A stretch of 64,000 nt of DNA, from the NCBI RefSeq assembly GCF_001419985.1, contig NZ_LJAL01000005.1, positions 124,001 through 188,000 on the forward strand. The letters are read 5' to 3'. Shown one piece after another: positions 9,151 through 18,636 of the stretch. The stretch is from Loktanella sp. 5RATIMAR09. GTDB taxonomy: Bacteria > Pseudomonadota > Alphaproteobacteria > Rhodobacterales > Rhodobacteraceae. The translations under genes and the position numbers were made by a program. Every line of letters starts with the position of its first letter. Position 1 is the first letter of the stretch. The notes under the pieces are model-generated. The model did no database searches. It was not told where the DNA came from and saw only the letters and a list, made by a program, of their open reading frames with translations.

Positions 9151-9184
9151 GAGCCTCCGGCGGGAGTATTTCGGGCAAGATGAT
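9150..9184 (+). repeat. Dispersed palindromic repeat, copy 1 (GGAGCCTCCGGCGGG family)
   Basis: A 35-bp element starting GGAGCCTCCGGCGGGAGTAT and ending GGGCAAGATGAT. It begins on the last base of the rlmH stop and lies in the 102-bp gap before gpmI. It differs at a single base from the copy inside cobN (35164-35198), and its core CGGAGCCTCCG-type palindrome recurs after smc (43788). Confidence 0.8.
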
Positions 9185-9252
9185 GAGGTGTGGTGGTTTC
9201 CCTGATTGCAATGCTGCGCTAGACAGCAATCAACCAATATAGGAGCGGCGCT

Positions 9253-10767
9253 ATGCCCACCCCCAAACCCGTTGTTCTGTGTATTCTTGATGGCTGGGGC
9301 CTGCGTGACGCGGTTGAAGGCAACGCGCCCAAGCAGGCGCATACCCCTCATTTTGACGCGATCATGCGCGGCCCGCATGCCCAGCTTTTGACCCATGGGC
9401 GTGATGCAGGTCTGCCCGGTGGCCAGATGGGCAATTCCGAAGTGGGCCATACCAACATCGGTGCGGGCCGCGTGGTTGCAATGGATCTGGGACAGATCGA
9501 ACTGTCGATCGAGGACGGATCGTTCTTTGCGGCGGATGCGCTGGTGCGTTTCATCGAGAAGCTGAAAGCCGCCGGAGGTGCCGCGCATTTGATGGGAGTT
9601 GTGTCCGACGGCGGCGTCCACGGGCATCTCGACCATATCATTGCTGCCGCCAAAGTGATCACCGATGCTGGCGTACCGGTCATTATCCACGCCATTACCG
9701 ACGGGCGTGATGTGGCGCCGTCTTCGGCCAAGGCATTCATGACAACGCTGACGGAAAACCTGCCTGCACACGCAAAGATTGCCACGGTCATTGGCCGGTA
9801 TTTCGCGATGGACCGCGATAACCGCTGGGAGCGGGTCGAGACCGCCTATGACGCGATGATCAGGGGTGAGGGCGGGTCTGCCGCCACGCCACTGGATGCG
9901 ATTGAGGCTGCTTATGCGGCGGGCAAAACAGATGAATTTATCCCCGCCACCGTGATCGGTGATTACGCAGGGATCGGTCAGAATGACGGTCTCTTTTGTC
10001 TCAACTTCCGTTCTGACCGTGCGCGAGAAATTCTGGCCGCCGTTGCCGACCCGGCCTTTGACGGGTTCGAGCGTGAGCAGCCGCAATTGGCCGCATTGCT
10101 GGGTATGGTCACCTATTCAGACCGTCATGACGTCTGGTTCGAGACCGTTTTTCCCAAACGCGATATCCGGAACACCCTTGGCGCGTGGGTCGCCAAGCAC
10201 GGGCTGCGCCAGTTCCGGTTGGCAGAAACTGAAAAATACCCGCATGTGACCTTCTTTCTGAACGGCGGCATCGAGGTGCCGGAAAAGGGCGAGGATCGCT
10301 ATATGGCGCCATCGCCGAAGGTTGCGACCTATGACATGCAGCCAGAGATGTCGGCAGCCGAGGTGACCGAGCACTTCGTGAAAGCAATCGAAGACGGCTA
10401 TGACCTGATTGTCACCAACTACGCAAACCCCGATATGGTCGGGCATACCGGCGATCTGGGGGCGGCGATCAAAGCCTGCGAAGCGGTGGATGAAGGTTTG
10501 GGGCGGGTGCTGAGCGCGCTTGAGGCCGCAGGCGGTGCGATGATCGTCACCGCAGACCACGGCAATTGTGAAACCATGATTGACCCCGAAACAGGCGGGC
10601 CGCATACCGCGCATACGCTGAACCCTGTACCGGTGGCCTTGGTTGGCGGGCCTGCGGGCGCGTGCTTGCACGATGGCAGGCTGGCCGATCTTGCGCCTAC
10701 GATCCTTGATCTCATGGGGCTGGAATTGCCCCCCGAAATGACTGGGCGGAGTTTGATCGAAACATGA
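9253..10767 (+). CDS. gpmI: 2,3-bisphosphoglycerate-independent phosphoglycerate mutase
   Basis: Interconverts 3- and 2-phosphoglycerate in glycolysis/gluconeogenesis using two Mn ions. The 504-residue protein belongs to the alkaline-phosphatase superfamily. Metal and catalytic motifs are visible: CILDGWGLR near residue 10, GQMGNSEVGHTNIGAGR with catalytic Ser62, ITDGRDVAPSS, NFRSDRAREI, NYANPDMVGHTGD and TADHGNCE. A GGAG ribosome site precedes the ATG. Its stop overlaps the start of the next gene by four bases (ATGA), coupling this glycolytic gene to the cell-wall genes. Confidence 0.97.
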   Translation: MPTPKPVVLCILDGWGLRDAVEGNAPKQAHTPHFDAIMRGPHAQLLTHGRDAGLPGGQMGNSEVGHTNIGAGRVVAMDLGQIELSIEDGSFFAADALVRFIEKLKAAGGAAHLMGVVSDGGVHGHLDHIIAAAKVITDAGVPVIIHAITDGRDVAPSSAKAFMTTLTENLPAHAKIATVIGRYFAMDRDNRWERVETAYDAMIRGEGGSAATPLDAIEAAYAAGKTDEFIPATVIGDYAGIGQNDGLFCLNFRSDRAREILAAVADPAFDGFEREQPQLAALLGMVTYSDRHDVWFETVFPKRDIRNTLGAWVAKHGLRQFRLAETEKYPHVTFFLNGGIEVPEKGEDRYMAPSPKVATYDMQPEMSAAEVTEHFVKAIEDGYDLIVTNYANPDMVGHTGDLGAAIKACEAVDEGLGRVLSALEAAGGAMIVTADHGNCETMIDPETGGPHTAHTLNPVPVALVGGPAGACLHDGRLADLAPTILDLMGLELPPEMTGRSLIET

Positions 10768-11825
10768 TCCGCCTGACTGCTTTCTTGATCTGTTTTGCTT
10801 CGGCGGGCGTTGCACAGCAAAACGCCCAAGATGCCGCCGCCCAACTGCGGGCCGCCCATGCGCAACTGCAAGCGGCAGGCAGCGCGCGCGACCGGATCGC
10901 CGCCCTGACCGAGACGGTACAGGCCTATGAGGCAGGGCTGGCCGCTATGCGGCAGAACCAACGTGAAATCGCCCTGCAAGAGGCGATCCTGACCGAAGAA
11001 CTCGATCTGCGCCGCGCCGAGTTTGCCCAGCTTTTGGGCGTGCTCTCGGCAATCAGCAACACGCCGCAGCCGGTATTGCGCGCACACCCTGATGGTCCGT
11101 TGAATACGGTGCGGGCTGGCATGCTGGTGGCCGATGTCACGCCGGGGCTGCGCGCAGAGGTTGCGCGACTGAACGCGCTTTTGGCACAAACGCAAGAGGC
11201 GCGACAGGCCCAAGACACGGCAGCGCAGACCTTGACCGAAGGATTGCAAGGGGCGCAGACAGCGCGGGCGGCGCTGGGGCAGGCGGTGTCGGAACGTACC
11301 GACCTGCCAAGCCGCTTTGAGGACGATGCCGTCCAGACCGCTCTGCTGGTTGCCAGCACACAGACGCTCGGGGAATTCGCCGCAGGGCTGGCCGATGCGC
11401 GCCCCGACGGGACCGAGGCGCTGACCCCTCAAGGCGATCTGCCGTTGCCGGTTGCCGGCAGTATCCTGCCAGATGACGGCACAGACCGGCCCGGTTTGCG
11501 CATTGGCACCGCGCCCCGCGCGTTAGTCACCGCCCCTGCACCAGCCACGATATTGTTCCAAGGCCCGCTCTTGGACTATGGCACCGTGGTGATTCTGGAA
11601 CCGGCCGCTGACATCATGTTCGTCATGGCAGGATTTGCCGAGGTCTTCGGCGTGGCGGGGCAGGTGCTCCCGGTGGGTGCACCAATCGGGCTTTTGGCCG
11701 CAAATGACAGGAAATTGACTGAAAATATTGGGATTGCGACTGGGCAGCCCGGCTCTGCCCTTTATCTTGAAGTCAGAGAGGGGCAAACTCCGGTAAACCC
11801 CGCCGCGTGGTTTGCGGTCGAGTAG
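10764..11825 (+). CDS. EnvC/NlpD-like murein hydrolase activator with degenerate LytM domain
   Basis: A 353-residue exported protein: signal peptide MIRLTAFLICFASAGVAQQ, a long coiled coil (about residues 20-175), then a C-terminal M23/LytM-like domain (FQGPLLDYGTVVILEP ... GAPIGLLA ... SALYLEVREGQTPVNPAAWF). The zinc-binding histidines of active LytM peptidases are not present, as in E. coli EnvC, so it should activate amidases and not cut peptidoglycan itself. The gpmI-envC-ctpA order is common in proteobacteria. The gene overlaps gpmI by four bases and ctpA follows 13 bases later. Confidence 0.85.
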   Translation: MIRLTAFLICFASAGVAQQNAQDAAAQLRAAHAQLQAAGSARDRIAALTETVQAYEAGLAAMRQNQREIALQEAILTEELDLRRAEFAQLLGVLSAISNTPQPVLRAHPDGPLNTVRAGMLVADVTPGLRAEVARLNALLAQTQEARQAQDTAAQTLTEGLQGAQTARAALGQAVSERTDLPSRFEDDAVQTALLVASTQTLGEFAAGLADARPDGTEALTPQGDLPLPVAGSILPDDGTDRPGLRIGTAPRALVTAPAPATILFQGPLLDYGTVVILEPAADIMFVMAGFAEVFGVAGQVLPVGAPIGLLAANDRKLTENIGIATGQPGSALYLEVREGQTPVNPAAWFAVE

Positions 11826-11838
11826 GTAAGGAAAAAAG

Positions 11839-13179
11839 ATGAAAAAGCTGATGTTGGCCGCCACTGGTGGTGCTGTCCTGGGACTGGTTGTGACAACGCA
11901 GATTGCGGGGCCGCTTGTGGCGCAAGAGGCGGACCAGAGCACCAGTGTTTACGAACAGCTTGATCTCTTTGGCGATATTTTCGAGCGGATCCGTTCGAAC
12001 TACGTCGAAGAAGTTGACGACCGTGAACTGATTGAGGCCGCGATCAACGGGATGCTGACATCGCTTGATCCGCACTCCAGCTATCTCTCCCCCGAAGCGG
12101 CGCAACGGATGCGCGTCAGCACATCGGGCGAATTTGGCGGTCTGGGGATCGAAGTCACGCAGGAAGAGGGTTGGGTCAAAGTCGTGTCCCCGATGGACGG
12201 CACGCCGGCCGAAGCCGCAGGTATCGAAGCGGGTGATTTCATCACTGCCGTTGACGGCGAAAGCGTCTTGGGCCTGACCTTGGACGAAGCGGTGCAAATG
12301 ATGCGTGGCCCTGTTGGTGCCGAGATTATCGTTACCATCGTGCGCGAAGGCGAGGTCGAGCCTTTTGACGTCTCGATCATCCGCGATACGATCAAACTGA
12401 CCGCCGTACGCAGCCGCACCGAAGGCAACGCGGTTGTCTTGCGGGTCACGACGTTCAACGAACAGACCTTCCCGAACCTCGCGGAAGGTATCGAAGAACA
12501 GGTGGCCGAGGCTGGCGGCATTGACAACATTGACGGGTTTGTCGTCGATCTGCGCAACAATCCCGGCGGTTTGCTCAGCCAGGCGGTCTATGTCTCTGAC
12601 GCGTTCCTTGATGCGGGCGAGATCGTGTCGACACGGGGGCGGCAGGCATCGGACGGGGACCGGTTTAATGCCACACCCGGTGATCTGGCTGAAGGCAAAC
12701 CGATTGTTGTCCTGATCAATGGCGGGTCCGCCTCTGCATCGGAAATTGTGGCGGGTGCGCTGCAAGACCACCGCCGCGCCATTGTCGTTGGCACCAATTC
12801 CTTCGGTAAAGGGTCTGTTCAGACGGTTGTCCCACTCAGCCAGGACGGGGCGATGCGCCTGACCACCGCGCGTTATTACACACCATCGGGCCGATCGATC
12901 CAGTCGCTCGGAATCTCTCCGGATATCATCGTGGAACAGCCGCGCCCGCGTCCCTTGGATGAGGAAGAGGCCGAGGCAGGCACAGCAAGGACCGAAGCAG
13001 GTCTGCGCGGTTCTTTGGAGAATGACAGCCTCACAGAGGACGAAATCCGCCAGATCGAAGAGGATCGTGCGCGCGCCGAAGCCGCTGCAGCCCTGCGTGA
13101 GGATGATTATCAACTGGCCTATGCCATCGATATTCTGAAAGGTTTGAGCGCACTCGGGCCTGTTTCGGGAAACGACTGA
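11839..13179 (+). CDS. ctpA: C-terminal processing peptidase, S41 family
   Basis: Periplasmic serine protease of 446 residues. A signal peptide (MKKLMLAATGGAVLGLVVTT) leads to the N-terminal CtpA domain with SLDPHSSYLSP, a PDZ domain (about 95-175, GGLGIEVTQEEGWVKV), and the catalytic S41 domain. Catalytic Ser299 lies in NGGSASASEI and Lys324 in SFGKGSVQ, the expected Ser-Lys dyad spacing of 25. The C-terminal 90 residues are acidic and partly coiled. It is the third gene after gpmI and envC-like and ends before a hairpin terminator. Confidence 0.95.
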   Translation: MKKLMLAATGGAVLGLVVTTQIAGPLVAQEADQSTSVYEQLDLFGDIFERIRSNYVEEVDDRELIEAAINGMLTSLDPHSSYLSPEAAQRMRVSTSGEFGGLGIEVTQEEGWVKVVSPMDGTPAEAAGIEAGDFITAVDGESVLGLTLDEAVQMMRGPVGAEIIVTIVREGEVEPFDVSIIRDTIKLTAVRSRTEGNAVVLRVTTFNEQTFPNLAEGIEEQVAEAGGIDNIDGFVVDLRNNPGGLLSQAVYVSDAFLDAGEIVSTRGRQASDGDRFNATPGDLAEGKPIVVLINGGSASASEIVAGALQDHRRAIVVGTNSFGKGSVQTVVPLSQDGAMRLTTARYYTPSGRSIQSLGISPDIIVEQPRPRPLDEEEAEAGTARTEAGLRGSLENDSLTEDEIRQIEEDRARAEAAAALREDDYQLAYAIDILKGLSALGPVSGND

Positions 13180-13219
13180 GCAAATAGCGCTCCTGTTCAC
13201 GCTGACGTGAGTGACAAAG

Positions 13220-13243
13220 GGAAATAGTGGCCTATTTCCTTTT
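13220..13243 (+). terminator. Hairpin terminator after ctpA
   Basis: An 8-bp perfect stem, GGAAATAG (13220-13227) pairing with CTATTTCC (13232-13239), has a 4-base loop and is followed by TTTT. It ends the rsfS-to-ctpA gene run before the separate metallo-hydrolase gene. Confidence 0.75.
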
Positions 13244-13281
13244 GCATCACGCGACCAAGCATCACCAACAGGAGAAACACG

Positions 13282-14205
13282 ATGACCAAGCTGACACGCC
13301 GCCACCTGCTTGCTGCAGGCTCTGCTTTGCCACTTGCGGGCCTTTCTGCCGGCACTGCCCGCGCCGAAGCCCCGATGATGGGTGCAAGCTTTGCGACACA
13401 CCGTCGCTTTATGATCGGCGATTTCGAGGTCACAACAATCCTCGGGGGCACCACCCCGCGCGAAGAGCCGCAAGGGATCTTCGGGATGAATGTGTCAGAG
13501 GAAGAGTTTGCCACTGTCAGCCGCGATAACTTCCTTTCAACAGAAGCGTCACAGTTCTTCTTTACCCCGACATTGGTAAACACGGGCAATGAGGTCGTTC
13601 TTTTTGACACAGGCCTGAATGCCGCCGCCACCGTCGCAGCACTTGAGGGCGCAGGTTACACCGCCGATCAGGTCGATATTGTTGTGCTGACCCACATGCA
13701 CGGCGATCACATCGGTGGCCTGATGAACGAAGGCGCGCCAACCTTCGCGAACGCACGTTACGTGACAGGCCAGATGGAGTTCGACCACTGGGCAGGTGCG
13801 GAAAACGAAGGCTTTGAGGCGAATGTCCGCCCGCTGGCCGAAAACATGACATTCCTTGGCGATGGCGGTGATGTGGTCAGCGGGATCACAGGGATGGCTG
13901 CTTTCGGTCACACACCGGGCCATATGGTATACCGCCTCGACAGCGCGGACAAAGGGCTTGTGATCTTTGCCGACCTTGCCAACCACCCTGTCTGGTCGCT
14001 GGCACGCCCTGATTGGGAAGTCCGCTTTGACGCCGACAAAGAGGCCGCCGCTGCATCACGCCGCAACGTGTTGGGTATGATCAACGCCGACCGCATTCCC
14101 GCCATCGGCTATCACATGCCGTTCCCTGCTGTCGGTTATGTCGACACAGGCGCCAACGGTGCCGAGTTCCGCTGGGTGCCCGAAGCGGGCCAGTTGATGG
14201 GTTAA
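13282..14205 (+). CDS. Tat-exported metallo-beta-lactamase-fold hydrolase
   Basis: A 307-residue periplasmic MBL-fold enzyme. The N-terminus MTKLTRRHLLAAGSALPLAG is a twin-arginine signal peptide, so the protein is exported folded and probably metal-loaded. The metal motif THMHGDHIGG gives His138, His140, Asp142 and His143. Further ligands are in GHTPGH and in the Asp of FADLANHPV. Similar proteins are annotated as lactonase or quorum-quenching-like hydrolases, but the substrate cannot be read from sequence. A GGAG ribosome site lies 10 bases upstream. It is convergent with the flavoprotein gene. Confidence 0.85.
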   Translation: MTKLTRRHLLAAGSALPLAGLSAGTARAEAPMMGASFATHRRFMIGDFEVTTILGGTTPREEPQGIFGMNVSEEEFATVSRDNFLSTEASQFFFTPTLVNTGNEVVLFDTGLNAAATVAALEGAGYTADQVDIVVLTHMHGDHIGGLMNEGAPTFANARYVTGQMEFDHWAGAENEGFEANVRPLAENMTFLGDGGDVVSGITGMAAFGHTPGHMVYRLDSADKGLVIFADLANHPVWSLARPDWEVRFDADKEAAAASRRNVLGMINADRIPAIGYHMPFPAVGYVDTGANGAEFRWVPEAGQLMG

Positions 14206-14236
14206 CCGCGTTGCGAAAGTCTGGCTACATTGGTGG

Positions 14237-16681
14237 TCAGGCTTTCACCCTTTCTGATGCGGGATCATAAAACGGCTTTAGCTGCGCGTCGGCCTGCACC
14301 CGTACCCCCATCACATCAATCTCGTAAGTGCTCGACAGCACGTCCGCCACACTCTCACCCGCGCAGGGCACATAACCCATGCCCAGTGCGGCCCCCACAT
14401 GATGACCGTAGCCGCCAGAGCTTAGGTACCCCACGACCTTGCCATCCCGCAGGATGGGTTCGTTGTGGTACAAGAGCGGCTCTGGATCGCACAACTTGAA
14501 TTGTAGCAAGCGCCGCTCAAGGCCTGCGTCACGTTTGCGCATCACAGCGTCGCGACCGATAAAGTCGGGCTTGGCGGTTTTCACGGCAAAACCCAACCCT
14601 GCCTCAAGCACGTGATCCTCAGCCGTGATGTCATGACCGAAATGGCGGAATCCTTTTTCCATGCGCGCCGCATCCATCATGTGCATCCCGCAAAGCTTGA
14701 GTTCCATGTCCTGCCCTGCGGCATGTAGCGTCTCGAAAACATGCCCCGCCATGTCAGTCGAGATATAAACCTCCCATCCCAGTTCGCCCACATAAGTCAC
14801 GCGGTGCACACGGGCCAGACCCATGCCAATCTCGATCTCTTGCGCGGTCCCAAAGGGGTTCACGTCGTTGCTGAAATCAGCGGGCGACACCGCCTCAAGC
14901 AGCTTGCGGCTGTTTGGTCCCATCACGGCCAGCACGCCTTCGCCTGCTGTGACGTCGGTGATGACCACGTTGAAGTCGCCTTGATGGCGGCGCATCCACG
15001 TCTGATCTGCCAGACGCGTGGCGGCAGGGGTCACCACCAGATAGGCGGTTTCCGATAGACGGGTTACCGTCACATCGGCTTCGATCCCCGCACGGCTGTT
15101 TAGAAACTGCGTATAGACAATCTTGCCCACAGGCACGTCATAGTCGCCGCCACCGATATGGTTCAAAAACGCCGTTGCATCGCGCCCCTCAACGCGGATT
15201 TTCCCGAATGAGGACATGTCGTACATCCCCACATTGTTCCGGATCGCATCCAGTTCGTTGGCCACGTTATCAAAGAAATTCTGCCGCTTCCAAGAGTACT
15301 CGTAGGTCGGGGCCTGCCCCGGTGTGGCGAACCAGTTGGCCCGCTCCCAGCCCGCAAGCTCGCCCATGACAGCACCCTGATCCAACAGATGCTGGTGGAA
15401 CGGTGTCCGACGCACACCGCGCGCAGTAGCCTTTTGGCGGAACGGGAAGTGATCGGCATAAAGCAGGCCCAGCGTTTCCTTGGACCGCTCGAACAGGTAT
15501 TTCTTGTTGCACTGAAACGGTTGCATCCGGCCGATATCCACATCGCCCAGATCGAAGGGCTTCTCGCCCGCGTCCATCCATTGCGCCAGCGCCATACCAG
15601 CACCACCTGCGGATTGAATGCCGATCGAGTTGAAACCTGCAGCGACCCAGACGTTATCCATCTCGGGTGCCAGCCCCAGATGATAGGCGTCATCCGGTGT
15701 GAAACTCTCAGGCCCGTTGAAAAACGTATGTATCCCCGCCTCTGCCAGCATGGGCATCCGCGCAACCGCGGCCTCAAGGATCGGCTCGAAATGGTCGAAA
15801 TCCTCGGGCAGCTGGTCAAACTCGAAATCCGCAGGGATGCCATCCATCGCCCAAGGTTTGGCATTCGGCTCGAACGCACCCAGCAGGATCTTACCCGCAT
15901 CTTCTTTATAATAGGCGCACTCATCCGGCACCCGCAGCACGGGCATCTGGGTCAGGCCCGTAATCGCCTCGGTCACGATATAGAAATGCTCGCACGCATG
16001 CAGGGGCACATTCACGCCCGCCATGCGGCCCACCTCATGGCCCCACATACCGGCACAATTCACGATCATATCGCAGGTCATGGTGCCGCTTTCGCCACCC
16101 GCCTCCCATTCGACAGACTGCACGCGGCGCCCCGCCTTGTTGATCTTTGTCACCTTGGTACGTTCAGCCACCACAGCGCCCTTCATGCGCGCACCCTTGG
16201 CCAGCGCAAGCGCGATATTGGCCGGATCGCCCTGACCATCTTTGGGCAGATATACACCACCCGTTACACCGTCGATATTCAGATGGGCGTAGCGCTCCTT
16301 GATCTCACTGGGCGAGATTTCCTCAATCTCGACACCAAAAGCGCGCGCCATGCCTGCCGAGCGAGACAGCTCTTCACGCCGTTCTTCTGTCAGCGCCACC
16401 GTGATCGACCCTACACGCTTGAATCCGGTCGCCACGCCGGTCTCGTCTTCCAGATTGCCATAAAGCTCTTGGCTATACTTCGCGAGTTTCGTCATATTCG
16501 CTGTCGCGCGCAGCTGCGCGATCAGACCGGCGGCATGCCATGTGGTGCCCGAAGTCAGCTGTTTGCGTTCCAGCAGCACCACGTCCTTCCAACCCAGCTT
16601 GGCAAGGTGGTAAGCGACCGAGCAGCCAATAACACCGCCACCAATTATGACAACACGAGCATGGGAAGGAAGCGTAGGCAT
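14237..16681 (-). CDS. FAD-dependent dimethylglycine/sarcosine dehydrogenase-like protein (DAO + GcvT)
   Basis: An 814-residue flavoprotein with an N-terminal DAO domain (VVIIGGGVIGCSVAYHLA) and a C-terminal folate-binding GcvT/aminomethyltransferase half (from about residue 430, including YDMSSFGKIRVEGRDA and GELGWEVYI). The TSGTTWHAAG motif holds His49, the equivalent of the covalent-FAD histidine of mammalian dimethylglycine dehydrogenase. Such enzymes oxidatively demethylate N-methylated glycines and pass formaldehyde to tetrahydrofolate. Its start at 16681 follows the regulator gene by 93 bases. It is a paralogue of the protein at 18637-21090. The exact methylamine substrate is an inference. 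Confidence 0.85.
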   Translation of the reverse strand: MPTLPSHARVVIIGGGVIGCSVAYHLAKLGWKDVVLLERKQLTSGTTWHAAGLIAQLRATANMTKLAKYSQELYGNLEDETGVATGFKRVGSITVALTEERREELSRSAGMARAFGVEIEEISPSEIKERYAHLNIDGVTGGVYLPKDGQGDPANIALALAKGARMKGAVVAERTKVTKINKAGRRVQSVEWEAGGESGTMTCDMIVNCAGMWGHEVGRMAGVNVPLHACEHFYIVTEAITGLTQMPVLRVPDECAYYKEDAGKILLGAFEPNAKPWAMDGIPADFEFDQLPEDFDHFEPILEAAVARMPMLAEAGIHTFFNGPESFTPDDAYHLGLAPEMDNVWVAAGFNSIGIQSAGGAGMALAQWMDAGEKPFDLGDVDIGRMQPFQCNKKYLFERSKETLGLLYADHFPFRQKATARGVRRTPFHQHLLDQGAVMGELAGWERANWFATPGQAPTYEYSWKRQNFFDNVANELDAIRNNVGMYDMSSFGKIRVEGRDATAFLNHIGGGDYDVPVGKIVYTQFLNSRAGIEADVTVTRLSETAYLVVTPAATRLADQTWMRRHQGDFNVVITDVTAGEGVLAVMGPNSRKLLEAVSPADFSNDVNPFGTAQEIEIGMGLARVHRVTYVGELGWEVYISTDMAGHVFETLHAAGQDMELKLCGMHMMDAARMEKGFRHFGHDITAEDHVLEAGLGFAVKTAKPDFIGRDAVMRKRDAGLERRLLQFKLCDPEPLLYHNEPILRDGKVVGYLSSGGYGHHVGAALGMGYVPCAGESVADVLSSTYEIDVMGVRVQADAQLKPFYDPASERVKA

Positions 16682-16741
16682 GAACAGAATTCCTGCAAAT
16701 ATATGATGCCATGATTTGTGGCACCCCAACGCAATGCCCGA

Positions 16742-16757
16742 TGACGTAAAAACGTCA
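16742..16757. promoter_or_regulatory. 16-bp perfect palindrome, possible operator
   Basis: TGACGTAAAAACGTCA is a 6-bp inverted repeat with a 4-base AAAA centre, located between the regulator gene (stop at 16775) and the flavoprotein start (16681). On the minus strand no T-run follows it, so it looks more like an operator than a terminator. The neighbouring GlxA-type regulator is the obvious candidate to bind it; this is inference. Confidence 0.35.
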
Positions 16758-16774
16758 CTCCTGACGCATATTTG

Positions 16775-17719
16775 CTATTTGGGGCGGCCTTTCTTGCGGG
16801 TGGCATTCGGTGTCATGCCAAAGGCGCTCCGATAGATCGTGGTAAAGCCGCTTGGAAAACCGCAGGCCAGCCCGATTTCGTGGATGCGCATGTCGGTATT
16901 CAGCAGCAGATTATTGGCCTTGTTCAATCGCAGCCCACGATAATAGCCGTTGGGCGTTGATTTCAGCAGGCGGTTGAATTTGCGTTCAAGCGAACGTTTC
17001 GAAAGGTTGGTGCGCTTGGCGATTTCGCTGATTTGCAGGGGAAATTCCATATTGTCCTGCATCAGCGCAAGACAGGCATCAAGCGCGCTATCGCCCGTGG
17101 TTGTGACCACTTTGCCGGAAAACGGCTGAAGCGTATTAAAGTGCCTGACCCTCTCGTGCAGCAAAATATCAGCCACCGTCGTCATTGTCGTGGAAGACGC
17201 ATGCTGGCTGGCAATCGACAGGGCGATGTCAAAGGTGGCCCCCATGCCCGCGCAAGTGATGATAGACCCGCTTTCGACGGCCAATGTGGCTTTGGTATCG
17301 AAAAACCCCAGCCGTTCCATCAAGACAGTACGATTCTCCCAATGGGTTGTGTGACTGCCAAGCGCGTCATTGGTTTCAGAGATGTAGCGGGCTGCGGCTT
17401 CAGATAATAGAACGACGCGCGCCTGACGGCTGGTATAGGTGGCCAGCGCTTTGCCCAACGACAGCGCAGGACAGGCGGGATCAGCGTTGCCCAGCACGAA
17501 CAGATAATCCGCATCGGGTCGCGCTGGCAGAGGTGTGGTCTGAACAGTCACCGCACTGCTTGCGGTGATGGGACCGCCATGCGCCGACCTGATGTGCCAT
17601 TCAAAAAGCGGGCTTGCGTTGATCCGGTTCGCCAGCCGGATCACTTCGACGACGCCTGCAAATTCGGTCAGGACAAAACCGTCAGCGACGTAGATGTCAA
17701 AGACGCATGGCGCGCTCAT
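16775..17719 (-). CDS. GlxA/GbdR-like transcriptional regulator (DJ-1/PfpI domain + AraC HTH)
   Basis: A 314-residue AraC-family regulator with an N-terminal class I glutamine-amidotransferase-like sensory domain (about 1-190) and a C-terminal AraC DNA-binding domain (about 215-312: ISEIAKRTNLSKRSLERKFNRLL, then IHEIGLACGFPSGFTTIYRSAFG). GbdR, the glycine-betaine-catabolism regulator of Pseudomonas, has the same layout. Next to a homocysteine methyltransferase and dimethylglycine-dehydrogenase-like genes this one may respond to a betaine metabolite. The start at 17719 overlaps the upstream stop by four bases (ATGA), so the two are co-translated; the frame further upstream is not family-like. 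Confidence 0.85.
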   Translation of the reverse strand: MSAPCVFDIYVADGFVLTEFAGVVEVIRLANRINASPLFEWHIRSAHGGPITASSAVTVQTTPLPARPDADYLFVLGNADPACPALSLGKALATYTSRQARVVLLSEAAARYISETNDALGSHTTHWENRTVLMERLGFFDTKATLAVESGSIITCAGMGATFDIALSIASQHASSTTMTTVADILLHERVRHFNTLQPFSGKVVTTTGDSALDACLALMQDNMEFPLQISEIAKRTNLSKRSLERKFNRLLKSTPNGYYRGLRLNKANNLLLNTDMRIHEIGLACGFPSGFTTIYRSAFGMTPNATRKKGRPK

Positions 17720-18594
17720 GGCGCGACGATATGATGCCCTGCGGCTTTGATCTCTTCCGCAAGTTTGGCGATATGTGCAGGCCCGACCTCGCAACAACCG
17801 CCAACAATCGTGGCCCCTTGGTTGATCCAATCCATCGCAAAACGGGCATAGGCCTCTGGCCCAAGGTCACGGCGCGGGCTCAGCGCGTCAACGGTCGGTT
17901 TGTCTTTCAGAAAATCTTTGGTGATTTGGGTAAACCCGTTGGCATAGGCCCCAAAAGGTTTGCCGCTTTGCGCCAGCACGGCAATCGCGGCATTGATCGC
18001 TTCCGGGGCCGAGCAGTTCACCAGAAGTGCCGCGGCTTTGTCTGCAACCCGCAACACATCTGCCAACGGTTCGCCCGAGCGCAGTTTTGTGCCATCTTCG
18101 TCGTCAATGGTCATCGACAGCCAGACCGGTTTGCCCGTGGCTGCTGCGGCCTCAAGCACCGCGCGGGCATGGGCCACTGAGGCGACGGTTTCGCAAATCA
18201 GCAGATCGACATGGGGCGCGAGGATATTGGCCACTTCCTTATAGGTCGCGACTGCTTCTTCGTGGGCTGGCATAAGGTCGGGACGGTAGGATGCGCGCAG
18301 CGGGCCGATAGACCCTGCCAAGACGCCCGCGCCTTTTGCCTCGTCCAAAGCTGCGGCATGCAAGGCCGCGAACCTATCTTCCATTCCCGTCCCTTCCAGC
18401 CTGTCGTGCAGGATGGCGTAGGTATTGGTGGTGTGCACCGTCGCACCGGCAGCACGGTAATCGGCATGCACCTGTGCCACCAATCCGGGGTGGTCGATCA
18501 TCACCTGCGTCGACCATAGCGGCGTGGGCCTGTCGCCTGCACGATGGACAAGTTCCTGCCCCATGCCGCCGTCAAGAAGGATGATATCTGTCAC
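17716..18594 (-). CDS. Homocysteine S-methyltransferase family protein
   Basis: A 292-residue Zn-dependent methyltransferase of the Pfam S-methyl_trans family, with the TIM-barrel start ILLDGGMGQELVHRAG. Zinc-ligand cysteines are visible: one in LLVNCSAPEAI and the pair in VGGCCEVGP (residues 267-268). Family members use S-methylmethionine, betaine or other methyl donors with homocysteine. There is no cobalamin domain, so it is not MetH. The position between the two dimethylglycine-dehydrogenase-like genes supports a betaine-type donor, which is inference. It overlaps the regulator gene by 4 bases. Confidence 0.85.
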   Translation of the reverse strand: MTDIILLDGGMGQELVHRAGDRPTPLWSTQVMIDHPGLVAQVHADYRAAGATVHTTNTYAILHDRLEGTGMEDRFAALHAAALDEAKGAGVLAGSIGPLRASYRPDLMPAHEEAVATYKEVANILAPHVDLLICETVASVAHARAVLEAAAATGKPVWLSMTIDDEDGTKLRSGEPLADVLRVADKAAALLVNCSAPEAINAAIAVLAQSGKPFGAYANGFTQITKDFLKDKPTVDALSPRRDLGPEAYARFAMDWINQGATIVGGCCEVGPAHIAKLAEEIKAAGHHIVAP

Positions 18595-18636
18595 GAATAG
18601 GGGTCTCCGATTGCTGTATAGGTCCGACGGGCGGGA

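Noticed and set aside
8984..9229. Minus-strand frame over the end of rlmH containing a LPEILPPEAP peptide
   Set aside because: It is the reverse reading of rlmH and the repeat. It was useful only to recognise the same peptide inside CobN.
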